A stretch of DNA of 64,000 bases, taken from Catenulispora yoronensis. GTDB lineage: Bacteria; Actinomycetota; Actinomycetes; Streptomycetales; Catenulisporaceae. The notes beneath the pieces are model-generated. The model worked only from the letters and a program-made list of their open reading frames with translations. It was not told the DNA's origin and did not search any database. The translations under genes were made by a program, and so were the position numbers. The stretch is taken from NCBI RefSeq assembly GCF_039531695.1, contig NZ_BAAAQN010000005.1, positions 124,001 to 188,000 of the forward strand. The letters run 5' to 3'. Below, in pieces: positions 26,223 through 34,149 of the stretch. The first letter of the stretch is position 1, and the number at the start of each line of letters is the position of its first letter.

Positions 26223-26575
26223 GCGGGCCGTGGCGGGACGCGCGGCGGTTGCAGCGGCCGCCGAAGGACGCCAAGCGGGTGGAGCCGCGGGAGAACGCGA
26301 TCTGGGTCAGGATCGGCGGGCGGTGGTATCCGGGGCATGTGCAGTGCTGGTTCACGCTGCGCGGGCGGTGGGCGTGTTGGCTGGCGTACCAGGCCGATCC
26401 GGCGCATCCGACCGTCGCGGCGGTGTGGGGGCTGTTCGCCTATGAGCCGGCGGCGATCGTCAGCCGGTCGGAGTATCCGAACCCGCCCGAGAACCGGAAC
26501 CCGCCCGGGTACCCGAACCCGCCCGAGAACCGGAACCCGCCCGAGAACCGGAACCCTCAGTCCAGGGCGTCCTGA
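26219..26575 (+). CDS. Small basic protein, second gene of the SOS operon
   Basis: 118-residue unknown protein. It starts at TTG 26219, overlapping the previous stop (TTGA). The core is compact and aromatic (ENAIWVRIGGRWYPGHVQCWFTLRGRWACWLAYQADPAHPTVAAVWGLFAYEP) with many Trp and Arg, resembling a small SH3-like beta barrel that could contact nucleic acid. The C-terminus is a repetitive PNPPENRNPP tail encoded by a DNA repeat. It ends inside the convergent TetR gene, overlapping it by 19 bp. Function is not known; DNA-damage response is inferred from the promoter. Confidence 0.6.
   Translation: MSGPWRDARRLQRPPKDAKRVEPRENAIWVRIGGRWYPGHVQCWFTLRGRWACWLAYQADPAHPTVAAVWGLFAYEPAAIVSRSEYPNPPENRNPPGYPNPPENRNPPENRNPQSRAS
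26474..26563. repeat. Tandem repeats encoding the PENRNPP tail
   Basis: Repeats of CCCGAGAACCGGAACCCG and the variant CCCGGGTACCCGAACCCG run through the last 30 codons of the SOS-operon gene, giving a PENRNPP/GYPNPP tail. The array ends just before the stop codon. Confidence 0.75.
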
Positions 26576-27303
26576 ACCCGCTGCACGACCCGCCACATCG
26601 GCGTCCCCCGCCGCGCCACCACCACCATGACGTCCTCCTCGGCCTCGCCCCCGCGCGGCGCCGCCGCCACCTCGTCCGAGTACGTGGCCAGCACCCACTC
26701 CAACGCGTGCTCCACCTCCTCGGCCGGGTCGCCCCGGCCGCCCGAACGCAGCCAGCTGCGCAGCGCGTGGTTGTGCGCCGCGACCACCGCCGCCGACACC
26801 ACGTCCGCGCGCAGGCCGCCGTCGGCGCGCCCCGCGTACCGGGCCCGCAGGAAGGCCGCCAGTGCGCTCTCGTAGCGCCGCACCACCGCCAGCTCGTGGG
26901 TCCGCAGGGCCGGGACTTCGCGGGTGAGGCGGTAGCGGGCCAGTGAGAAGGCCGGGTCGGCGGCGTACATCGCCACCACCATCCGGGCCGCGTCGCAGAC
27001 CCGGGCCACCGGGTCCTGGCCGAAACCGGACTCGTCGGCCAGGAACTCCGACATCCGCCGCAGCGTCCCCTCGTGGTCGGGGAACACCACCGACTCCTTG
27101 GAGGGGAAGTACCGGAAGAACGACCGGCGCCCCACGCCGGCCCGCGCCACGATGTCGTCGATCGTCGTGGCGTCGAAGCCGCGCTCCCCGAACAGCGCCA
27201 CCGCCGCCGCGACCAGCGCGTCCCGCATCCCCGAGCGCGCCTCGCCCCGGCTCGGGGCGCGGCCGGGTCCGGAACCGGGCGCGGAGGGGTCAGGGGTGGA
27301 CAT
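26557..27303 (-). CDS. TetR-family transcriptional regulator
   Basis: 248-residue repressor. The N-terminal helix-turn-helix is GMRDALVAAAVALFGERGFDATTIDDIVARAGVGRRSFFRYFPSKESVVFPD, matching the TetR signature. The C-terminal ligand domain is helical and diverse (VARVCDAARMVVAMYAADPAFSLARYRL). ATG at 27303 gives a polar N-terminal extension (STPDPSAPGSGPGRAPSRGEAR). The 3' end overlaps the SOS operon by 19 bp on the opposite strand. Target genes cannot be told; no adjacent transporter is divergent from it. Confidence 0.92.
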   Translation of the reverse strand: MSTPDPSAPGSGPGRAPSRGEARSGMRDALVAAAVALFGERGFDATTIDDIVARAGVGRRSFFRYFPSKESVVFPDHEGTLRRMSEFLADESGFGQDPVARVCDAARMVVAMYAADPAFSLARYRLTREVPALRTHELAVVRRYESALAAFLRARYAGRADGGLRADVVSAAVVAAHNHALRSWLRSGGRGDPAEEVEHALEWVLATYSDEVAAAPRGGEAEEDVMVVVARRGTPMWRVVQRVQDALD

Positions 27304-27383
27304 GGGTGGACGGTAACACCGCCCGGAACACCTCTCGACCCGGGTGCGGCGGGCGTCACACCCCCACGGGCGCCTGTGGGCCC

Positions 27384-27427
27384 CCGCCGCAGGTCCGGCC
27401 GCTTCCCGCCGCAGGTCCGGCCGCCTC
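27384..27427. repeat. 22-bp tandem duplication downstream of the VOC gene
   Basis: CCGCCGCAGGTCCGGCCGCT plus TC at 27384-27405 is repeated with one change at 27406-27427, followed by a partial third start. It lies just after the stop codon of the VOC gene (27433 on the minus strand). Confidence 0.75.
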
Positions 27428-27432
27428 CCGCC

Positions 27433-27849
27433 TCAGCCCTCGTACGACTGGAGCTCGATCAAATGCCCCTCCGGGTCCCGCAGATGCGCGGTCCGCAGCG
27501 TCGGCCCCCAGTCCGGCCGGTCGGTGGCCGGCGCGACCAGCGTCGCCCCGTGCCGCACGCACAGCTCGGCCCCGGCGTCCACGTTGTCGACCCGGCAGAC
27601 GAACATGACGCCGTCCCGCGCCGGCCCACCTTCACCAGGCGCTCCGCCGCCGTCCCCCAGAACCCCCGCAATCCCGGCGCGCGCGAACAGCACCAGGACC
27701 GCCTGCTCGTCGACATCCCAGTTCGCGTAGTAACCGTCGGCCGTCCCCTTGACCAGCTTCGCCCCGACCAGCTCCGGCAGCACAGCCTGGTAGAACTCGA
27801 ACATCTCCGGGAAGCGATCCACCAGCAGCCGAGGATGCAGCGCGTCCAT
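27433..27849 (-). CDS. VOC-family (glyoxalase/bleomycin-resistance-like) protein
   Basis: 138-residue vicinal-oxygen-chelate protein with two beta-alpha-beta-beta-beta modules. Characteristic pieces are the N-terminal MDALHPRLLVDRFPEMFEFYQAVLPELV and the C-terminal LRTAHLRDPEGHLIELQSYEG, where the family metal/active-site Glu is found. Members are glyoxalases, dioxygenases or drug-binding proteins; this one is not assignable further. It diverges from the MarR gene at 27908 across 58 bp holding a palindrome, so it is probably repressed by that MarR protein. Confidence 0.9.
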   Translation of the reverse strand: MDALHPRLLVDRFPEMFEFYQAVLPELVGAKLVKGTADGYYANWDVDEQAVLVLFARAGIAGVLGDGGGAPGEGGPARDGVMFVCRVDNVDAGAELCVRHGATLVAPATDRPDWGPTLRTAHLRDPEGHLIELQSYEG

Positions 27850-27874
27850 GAGCCCTCCAAAAATCGTGGGTGTA

Positions 27875-27889
27875 AACCCATCATGGGTT
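27875..27889. promoter_or_regulatory. MarR-type operator, perfect palindrome
   Basis: AACCCATCATGGGTT is a perfect 7-1-7 palindrome in the intergenic region between the divergent VOC and MarR genes. A -10-like TATAGT at 27896-27901 then predicts transcription of the MarR gene from about its ATG (27908), so the operator covers its promoter. Confidence 0.65.
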
Positions 27890-27907
27890 ATCGCCTATAG
27901 TCATACC

Positions 27908-28357
27908 ATGGACGACCCGCAGGCGCTCCCACCCTCGCTCACCGCGCTCACCACCTATCTGCTGTCCCGCACCGGCAAGACCGCGCGGTCCCTGCTGGCT
28001 GGGCGGTTCGCCGAGCGCCGCCTGCGCCTGTGGCACCACGCGGTCCTGGCCGCGCTGTCCGACTTCGGCCCGCACGCCCAGCGCGAGCTGGCCGTCCGCC
28101 TGGCGGTCGACCCCAGCGACATCGCGAAGATCCTCGACGAGTTGGCCGGGGACGGCCGCGTCGACCGGGTCCGGGACCCGGCCGACCGGCGCCGCGTGAC
28201 CGCCACGCTCACCGACGCCGGCCGGGCCCTGCTGGCCGAGCTGGACGCGGAGGCCGCCGCGGTCCAGGACGAGGTGCTCGCACCGCTCAGCACGGACGAG
28301 CGCGATCAGCTGAAGACGTTGCTGACCAAGGTCTTCACGCATATGTCCGAAGACTGA
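27908..28357 (+). CDS. MarR-family transcriptional regulator
   Basis: 149-residue winged-helix regulator. The DNA-binding region reads LWHHAVLAALSDFGPHAQRELAVRLAVDPSDIAKILDELAGDGRVDRVRDPADRRRVTATLTDAGRALL, with the wing at the RDPADRRRV segment typical of the family. ATG 27908 (MDDPQALPPSL) is used. The predicted promoter makes its mRNA leaderless. A palindrome between it and the divergent VOC gene suggests self-control and control of that gene. A strong convergent terminator follows. Confidence 0.93.
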   Translation: MDDPQALPPSLTALTTYLLSRTGKTARSLLAGRFAERRLRLWHHAVLAALSDFGPHAQRELAVRLAVDPSDIAKILDELAGDGRVDRVRDPADRRRVTATLTDAGRALLAELDAEAAAVQDEVLAPLSTDERDQLKTLLTKVFTHMSED

Positions 28358-28389
28358 TTTCCGCCCCGGGGACGCGACGGCACAGCAAA

Positions 28390-28420
28390 GGGCCGGGAGT
28401 CGCAAAGAGACTCCCGGCCC
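28390..28420. terminator. Bidirectional terminator between MarR and CWB2 genes
   Basis: GGGCCGGGAGTC and its exact complement form a 12-bp stem around a GCAAAGA loop. The flanking genes converge on it. Confidence 0.85.
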
Positions 28421-28468
28421 AGCGGCCGCCCGACAGCGCGGCCTCCAACCCCGGCTACATCGAGACCA

Positions 28469-30451
28469 CTACGGCAGCGAAGGCTGCGACCGGTTCACAT
28501 ACCCGTCCCACCCCCCGGCCCCGGCCACGCCGTTCGCCACCGAAGCCTGCGCGGCGTCCGACACGACCCGCGTCCCGCCGAACACCACGATCTCCTTCAC
28601 CGCCGCCGAGTTCGTGCTCAGATACGCCCGCTCCGACGCCGGGATCCCCGACGCGTCCGTCAGCAGCAGCGGCCCCGGGTGCGCCCCGAGCAGCGCCCCG
28701 CCGCCCAGCGCGTCCGGCCAGTTGCCGCCGACGGCCAGGCCGACCGTCCGCGCCGGGTACGGCCCGCTGTAGAAGAAGTTCGCGAGCTTCGCCGCCGTGT
28801 CGAACCGGTCGACGCCGCGCAGCTGGTTGGCGATGGGCAGCGTCGGATACGCGGTCTTCAGCGCGTCGCTGCCCTGCACCCCGACCCCGAGCAGGATGTC
28901 GCCGGCGTGGTAGTGCGCGGCCAGGTAGTCGCGGGTCGCGGCCGGCAGCGTGCGGTCCGAGCTGAGCAGCACCACCGCGTCCGGATTGGCACCGGCCGCA
29001 GCCCCGGCGGCGAGCGCGTCGGGGAAGTTCACGCCGGTGCCGACCAGGAACACGTGCGGCGTCGGCGCGCTGTTCTGGGCGATCGCCGCCGCGGTCTGGT
29101 ACCGGTCGCCGCCGCTGATCCGCTTCGGCACGAATCCGAGGCCTGCGACGTCCGAGAACACCCGGTCGGACAGCGCGCTGGTGCCGCCGAGCAGGTAGAC
29201 CGTCGAGCCCGGGGCCAGCACCCGCTGCAGTTCGGCCTTCACCGCCGGGTCCAGGCCCGCGGTCCCGGTCAGCAGCAGCGGACCGTTCTTGTGCGCGGCC
29301 AGCGCGCCGCCGGCCAGGGCGTCGGCGAACAGGTCGGACCGGGACAGCACCGCGGCCCCGGCCTGCCGGCCGCCCTTGCCGTGGTCGTTGAACGCCAGCT
29401 GCGAGGTGGCGATCGAGGTTCCGACCCGCTCGGCGCCGGCCACCCGGTCCACCTGCACGCGGGTCTGCGGACGCCACGCCAGCGCCGCCGTGAAGTGGTT
29501 CACCGGGGCCGGGGCCGCCGCCAGCGCGGTGATCGTCCCGCTCGCCAGATCGCGCACCACCGCGTGGTCCGAGAGCGACCCGGCCGTGGCCGAGTCCAGC
29601 TTGCTGTAGGCGAGCTTCTTGCCGTCCGGCGAGAACGCCATCTCCTCGAAGGACACGGTGGTGTCGAGGGCGTGGACGGTGTGCGCGGGCAGGTCGATCA
29701 GCTTGAGCGAGTTGACCGACGGATGCGTCGGATCGCTGAACTGTACCGCCAGCCTCGATCCGTCCGGGGAGACCGCGATCCCGGCCGCGACCGGCGCCGC
29801 CGCGGTGCCGTCCACGATCGGCGTGACCGCGGCGTCCCCGGGATGCCAGCTGACGACCCGGAACGGCGACCCGGCCGACTCGTCCCGGAAGTAGTACGTG
29901 CCGTTCTGGTCCACGTCGAAGTGCGAGACCACGGCCCCGGCCGCCCCCGGCACGGCCACCGGCCCGGAGGTGCCGTCCGGATGCAGCCGCCACAGCGTCA
30001 GGTGCGAGGGCAGCGTGGCGGTGTCCTCGTGCACGAAGGCGACCGTGCCGTCCGGCAGGTACTTGGGATGGGTGAAGCGGATGTGCGAGCCCGCGGTCGG
30101 CGTCAGCACCGTCACGGTGCTGCCGTCCGCGTTGTAGATCCCCAGCACGCCGTCGTCGTCGGCGATCGCCACCCGCTTGCCGTCCGCCGACCACGACATG
30201 CCCTGGGCCGGCTTCAGCGGCAGCGCGACGGCCTGGTCGCCGGTGCCGGTCTCGGAGACCGCGTGGTACTCGGCCGTCGCCGAGTACCCGTCCCGCTCGT
30301 AGTACAGCGACCCGTTCGCCGCCCCGGGAACCGCGGCCGAGGCCTGCGCCGGCGCCGCGACCAGCGCCGATGCCAAGCCGCTGACGACTCCGAGCCCGGC
30401 CGCGACGCCCCAGGCGCCGTTCTTGCGCAGGGCCCGACTGCTCTTTGACAC
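28469..30451 (-). CDS. Secreted beta-propeller protein with CWB2 cell-wall repeats
   Basis: 660-residue exported protein. A signal peptide is seen (KNGAWGVAAGLGVVSGLASALVAAPAQASA). Residues about 45-350 have repeated strands of the type SWSADGKRVAIADDDGVLGIYNADG and AFSPDGKKLAYSKLD, typical of PD40/TolB-like beta propellers. The C-terminal 300 residues hold about three cell-wall-binding type 2 repeats (ADALAGGALAAHKNGPLLLTG, VYLLGG, ISGGDRYQTAAAIA). The GTG at 30451 has GGGGGA upstream and is preferred over the ATG 8 codons earlier. It probably sits on the envelope. The bound ligand is unknown. Confidence 0.88.
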   Translation of the reverse strand: MSKSSRALRKNGAWGVAAGLGVVSGLASALVAAPAQASAAVPGAANGSLYYERDGYSATAEYHAVSETGTGDQAVALPLKPAQGMSWSADGKRVAIADDDGVLGIYNADGSTVTVLTPTAGSHIRFTHPKYLPDGTVAFVHEDTATLPSHLTLWRLHPDGTSGPVAVPGAAGAVVSHFDVDQNGTYYFRDESAGSPFRVVSWHPGDAAVTPIVDGTAAAPVAAGIAVSPDGSRLAVQFSDPTHPSVNSLKLIDLPAHTVHALDTTVSFEEMAFSPDGKKLAYSKLDSATAGSLSDHAVVRDLASGTITALAAAPAPVNHFTAALAWRPQTRVQVDRVAGAERVGTSIATSQLAFNDHGKGGRQAGAAVLSRSDLFADALAGGALAAHKNGPLLLTGTAGLDPAVKAELQRVLAPGSTVYLLGGTSALSDRVFSDVAGLGFVPKRISGGDRYQTAAAIAQNSAPTPHVFLVGTGVNFPDALAAGAAAGANPDAVVLLSSDRTLPAATRDYLAAHYHAGDILLGVGVQGSDALKTAYPTLPIANQLRGVDRFDTAAKLANFFYSGPYPARTVGLAVGGNWPDALGGGALLGAHPGPLLLTDASGIPASERAYLSTNSAAVKEIVVFGGTRVVSDAAQASVANGVAGAGGWDGYVNRSQPSLP

Positions 30452-30546
30452 TGTTGATCCCCCTCGGGAAAACACGCGCCCGAAAATGCCAGAGCCCTTG
30501 TCTAGCGGGGGATCATGAACAGGTCAATGCGTCAACCTGGTCGGTC

Positions 30547-31398
30547 CTAAGGGATGAAGTACATCGGGTTCGGGATCTTGAACGTCTTCGCCGAGTACCC
30601 GCCGGCCAGGTCGCTCTCCTGGTCGCCGAAGTTCGCCACGATGCGGTAGCCGAGGCTTTCGATGTGGGCCCGGGTCCCGCTCTTGTACTGCGTCGTGGTG
30701 CAGGTCGCCCCGCACGGCAGATACGCCGGCGGGTTGTCCTTGTTCTTCATGAACAGGTTCTCGGCCCCGGCCGCCGGGAAGCCCACCGCGCCGAGGTTGG
30801 CCTCGGTGTACGAGCGCTGCGACTCCGGGCGGCCGGTGATGTAGAAGACCGTGTAGCCCTCCGAGGTGGCCTTCGCGGCCAGGGCGTTCATGCCGAACAC
30901 CGCCGGCATCGTCTTGGTCGCGATGTACTGCGCGTTGCTCACCGGGTTGTAGACGAACGTGGTCTCCAACTCGTAGTTGTACGTCGACAGCGAGGTGTCG
31001 TCCACGTCCAGGACGATCGCCTTCTTCCCTCCGCCGTCGTGCTTGGCCTTGTCGGCCAGGTACTTCTCGGCCTTGGCCTCGATGCCCGTCACCTGGATCG
31101 CGTAGTTGCTCTGCGCCGACGGCCAGTGCTTGCCCGCGGCGTCCACGGTGTCGCCGTAGTAGGCCTTGATGTTCGCGACCTCGGTGGTCATGTTCGTGAT
31201 CTGCTTGTCGGTGCGCGGGGCCGAGTCGGCCAGCGCCAGTCCGCCGCCGGCCACCAGGGCGGCCGCGACGACGGCGCCGAGCACCGCGAGCTTCCGGGAC
31301 GAGTGCTTCACAGTGCTGTCGGACGCGCTGACGGACACACTGTCGGACGCGCTGTCGGACGCGCTGTCGGACGCGCTGTCGGGCATGCTGTCGACCAT
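30547..31398 (-). CDS. HAD-superfamily (class III) acid phosphatase, secreted
   Basis: 283-residue protein. After a repetitive N-terminal SDSASDSASDS region there is a membrane/signal segment (KLAVLGAVVAAALVAGGGLALADS). The phosphatase domain follows, with motif I VLDVDDTSLS (DxDxT), motif II in FYITGRPESQRSYT, and later FGDQESDLAGG as the acidic motif. It resembles the class B/C acid-phosphatase group acting outside the cell on phosphomonoesters. ATG 31398 has GAGGAG upstream. The Ser-Asp repeats before the signal segment are unusual. The upstream region is 235 nt, shared divergently with the hydrolase gene. Confidence 0.88.
   Translation of the reverse strand: MVDSMPDSASDSASDSASDSVSVSASDSTVKHSSRKLAVLGAVVAAALVAGGGLALADSAPRTDKQITNMTTEVANIKAYYGDTVDAAGKHWPSAQSNYAIQVTGIEAKAEKYLADKAKHDGGGKKAIVLDVDDTSLSTYNYELETTFVYNPVSNAQYIATKTMPAVFGMNALAAKATSEGYTVFYITGRPESQRSYTEANLGAVGFPAAGAENLFMKNKDNPPAYLPCGATCTTTQYKSGTRAHIESLGYRIVANFGDQESDLAGGYSAKTFKIPNPMYFIP
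31316..31395. repeat. 12-bp repeats encoding the SDSASDS tract
   Basis: Six to seven 12-nt units (GTCGGACGCGCT and variants) run through the first codons of the HAD phosphatase. They encode repeated Ser-Asp-Ser-Ala before the signal segment. The units differ at few positions, so the tract probably varies in length between strains. Confidence 0.75.
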
Positions 31399-31633
31399 GG
31401 AATGACGACTCCTCGTGTTGACTCTCCGTTCACCTGAAAGTAGAGGGGAAGTCAACTCCCGGACAAGTAGCGTCACGTGCCGACAACCCTTGGCAGTCCT
31501 CGGCAACCCTCGACAATCCTCCCTCGAATCCACAGGACTGTGACAGAACTGTGATTTACTGAATACACACATTGCGATCCCCGCGAGCGTCCTAAGGGAA
31601 GAACCCTTATGGCGCCACCACCCCGGGAGAACC

Positions 31634-33724
31634 ATGCTGAGTACTCAAACCAGCCACCGTGCGCCACTGCGCAGGGCCACGACCATGTGGGCCGCCGGAT
31701 GCGCGCTCACGCTGGCCGCGACCGCCGTGGTCGCCGCCGCGCCGACTGCGGGTGCGGCGGCGACCGCGCAGCGCGGCGGAAGCGGCGGTGGTTTGCCCGG
31801 CGCCTTCGCCGCCGCGGCCCGCGAATCGGGCGTCCCCCTGAACGTCCTGGAGGCCCTGGCCTACCAGGAATCCGCCTGGAACGACCACGGCGGCGCGCCG
31901 TCCACCTCCGGCGGCTACGGCATCATGCAGCTCACCGAGATCTCGGCCGCGACCCTCGACGGCCTGGACCCCGACAGCGCCAAGGCCGCGGCCGTCGAGG
32001 CCGACCCCCGTCTCAACACCGCCCGCGCCGCGGCCCGGCTGATCGGCGCCGATGTCGCCGACGTCAAGCGCGACGACACGCTGAACATCCGCGCCGGCGC
32101 CGCGCTGCTCGCCTCCTACGCCAAGGCGCTCAACGGCGGCCGGACCTCCGCCGACGCCGGAGCGTGGTACGCGGCCGTCGGCCGGTACAGCGGCGCCGCC
32201 GACACTGCGACCGCCAAGCAGTTCGCCGACCGGGTCTTCAACGGGGTGCGCGCCGGAATCAGCGTCGCCGGGCTGGCCGTCGCCGCCGACCCGGCCGTCC
32301 GGACCGATCCGGCGTCGCTGGACGCTCTGCACCTGACCGGCCCCGCCCCGGCGGCCCGCGCCGCCGCCGCGAAGGCCGCCGACGGCACGGCGCTCCCGGA
32401 GTGCCCGACCGATCTGAACTGTGACTACGTCCCGGCCGCGCTCGCCCTGAACAACCCGGCGGACCTGTCCAGCTACGGCAACTACGACCCCGCCGACCGG
32501 CCGAACCACTCGCAGATCCGCTACATCACCATCCACGACACCGAGGGCGGCTTCGCCGGCTCGGTGAACTGGTTCCAGAACCCCGCGGCCTACGCCTCGG
32601 CGCACTACGTGATCCGATCCGCCGACGGCCACGTCACCCAGACGGTCCCGACGCAGGACATCGCCTGGGACTCCGGCAACTGGTCGGTGTATCAGCACGC
32701 GATCTCGATCGAGCACGAGGGCTGGGCGATCCACGGCGCCGCCTGGTACACCGAGGCCCAGTACGAGACCACCGCGGAACTGGTCCGCTACCTGGCCAAG
32801 AAGTACGGCATCCCGCTGGACCGCCAGCACATCTTCGGCCACGACGAGGTGCCCGGGTCCAAGGACGCCAACCAGACGCTCCAGCACTGGGACCCGGGAC
32901 CGTACTGGGACTGGTCGCACTTCATGGACCTGCTCGGCGCCCCGATCCTGCCGTCGTTCCCGGCCGGTTCGCACAGCACCGACGCGGCGCGCCTGGTCGA
33001 TCCCTCGTTCAATCCGCTGGGCTCGGTGGTGGTCGTCAAGCCGAACTTCCGCGGCAACCTGCAAGTGGTGTCCGGCTGCACCGAGGCCAACGATCCGACA
33101 CCGGGCACCACGCCGGGCCAGTGCGGCGAGCAGCCTTCGCAGGCCTCGAACTTCGTCTGGCTGCGCACCGCGCCCGACCCGGCCGCGCCGCTGCTGTCGG
33201 AGCCGTACCTGCACGCCGACGGCTCGGCCGGCACCGACTCCGCCGACGACTGGGGCGACAAGGCGGTGACCGGGCAGAAGTTCGTCGTCGCGGACCGCAG
33301 GATCACGCGGGACGGCGTGTGGACGGCCATCTGGTACGGCGGCCGCGAGGCCTGGTTCGCCAGCCCCTGGACGAACTTCGCCGCGCTGCCGTCCACGGCG
33401 GGCGTGGTCAAGCCCAAGGCCGGGCTGGCGTCGATCCCGGTGTACGCGACCGCCGCGCCGGAGGCCTCGGCCTACCCGCAGCCGATCGCGGACGTCGACC
33501 TGCGCACGCCGAAGCTGCTGACGAAGTACTCGATCGCGGCCGGGCAGGGGTACGTGACCTCGGGGCCGGCGGTGAACGGTGAGTACTGGTACGCGCGCAA
33601 CATCGACGGCTCGGCGCCGCTGGACCGCACCGAGGTGGTCGGGACGACGCAGTTCTACCTGATCCAGTTCAACCACCGGATGGCATGGGTGAACGCCGCG
33701 GACGTGGACTTCTCACAGTCCTGA
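31634..33724 (+). CDS. Secreted cell-wall hydrolase: lysozyme-like plus amidase domain
   Basis: 696 residues. A signal peptide (MWAAGCALTLAATAVVAAAPTAGA) leads to a lysozyme-like transglycosylase segment (SGVPLNVLEALAYQESAWNDH, Glu as likely acid; GYGIMQLTEIS). From about residue 290 it has an N-acetylmuramoyl-L-alanine amidase type 2/PGRP fold (ITIHDTEGGFAGSVNWF, SAHYVIRSADGHVTQTV, SIEHEG, RQHIFGHDEVPG). The C-terminal 260 residues look like paired SH3b-type modules. It should cut both glycan and peptide-link bonds of peptidoglycan. A small stem (TAAGGG / CCCTTA) lies just upstream at 31593-31609. Confidence 0.9.
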   Translation: MLSTQTSHRAPLRRATTMWAAGCALTLAATAVVAAAPTAGAAATAQRGGSGGGLPGAFAAAARESGVPLNVLEALAYQESAWNDHGGAPSTSGGYGIMQLTEISAATLDGLDPDSAKAAAVEADPRLNTARAAARLIGADVADVKRDDTLNIRAGAALLASYAKALNGGRTSADAGAWYAAVGRYSGAADTATAKQFADRVFNGVRAGISVAGLAVAADPAVRTDPASLDALHLTGPAPAARAAAAKAADGTALPECPTDLNCDYVPAALALNNPADLSSYGNYDPADRPNHSQIRYITIHDTEGGFAGSVNWFQNPAAYASAHYVIRSADGHVTQTVPTQDIAWDSGNWSVYQHAISIEHEGWAIHGAAWYTEAQYETTAELVRYLAKKYGIPLDRQHIFGHDEVPGSKDANQTLQHWDPGPYWDWSHFMDLLGAPILPSFPAGSHSTDAARLVDPSFNPLGSVVVVKPNFRGNLQVVSGCTEANDPTPGTTPGQCGEQPSQASNFVWLRTAPDPAAPLLSEPYLHADGSAGTDSADDWGDKAVTGQKFVVADRRITRDGVWTAIWYGGREAWFASPWTNFAALPSTAGVVKPKAGLASIPVYATAAPEASAYPQPIADVDLRTPKLLTKYSIAAGQGYVTSGPAVNGEYWYARNIDGSAPLDRTEVVGTTQFYLIQFNHRMAWVNAADVDFSQS

Positions 33725-33761
33725 TGTCCGACGGTCCTGACATCCAGCCGTTTTGACACCC

Positions 33762-33798
33762 AGCTGTGGCGCCGCCGGTCTCCGGTGGCGCCACAGCT
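33762..33798. terminator. Long bidirectional hairpin
   Basis: A 17-bp stem starting AGCTGTGGCGCC, with a single G:T pair and a 3-nt TCT loop, lies between convergent genes ending at 33724 and 33814. Confidence 0.85.
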
Positions 33799-33813
33799 CT
33801 GTTCTCGCTCCCG

Positions 33814-33966
33814 TCAGCGTCGGCTGCGGCTCTTGACCGCGCCGATCGCCGCACCGACGACGAACAGCACGATGCCGATGACCAGCAGCCACAGCAAACC
33901 CTTGATCACGACGCCCAGGACGCCGAAGATCAAGGCGAGCACGATGATCAGAATGACCCAACCCAT
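33814..33966 (-). CDS. Very small hydrophobic membrane protein
   Basis: 50-residue protein from the ATG at 33966: MGWVILIIVLALIFGVLGVV, a second hydrophobic helix LLWLLVIGIVLFVVGAAIGA, and basic KSRSRR. It resembles the short hydrophobic proteins of actinomycetes annotated without function. The longer frame upstream is not protein-like. Confidence 0.65.
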   Translation of the reverse strand: MGWVILIIVLALIFGVLGVVIKGLLWLLVIGIVLFVVGAAIGAVKSRSRR

Positions 33967-34149
33967 GTCTCGATCATGGTCCGGGTCGGGGCGGTCCGCA
34001 TCCGGGGCTGCTCCGGACGGCCGTGCGCCCAGCCCTTCGGCCGGCCTCGGACGCGTGATGTCCGCCGCGGGCCGCGGCACGCTCGAAGAAGCTCCCGGCG
34101 GCTGATTCTCCCTACGTTCCCCCCAGAAGCTCTATTGAAGGGGGAAACG

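Noticed and set aside
28679..30448. Long plus-strand frame across the CWB2 gene
   Set aside because: Shadow of the minus-strand gene, with Arg/Gly/Val-heavy composition and no motif. The minus frame has signal peptide and repeats.
31399..31633. Riboswitch upstream of the cell-wall hydrolase
   Set aside because: Cell-wall hydrolase leaders often hold a c-di-AMP riboswitch in actinomycetes. Apart from one small stem (31593-31609), I see no element of its consensus here.
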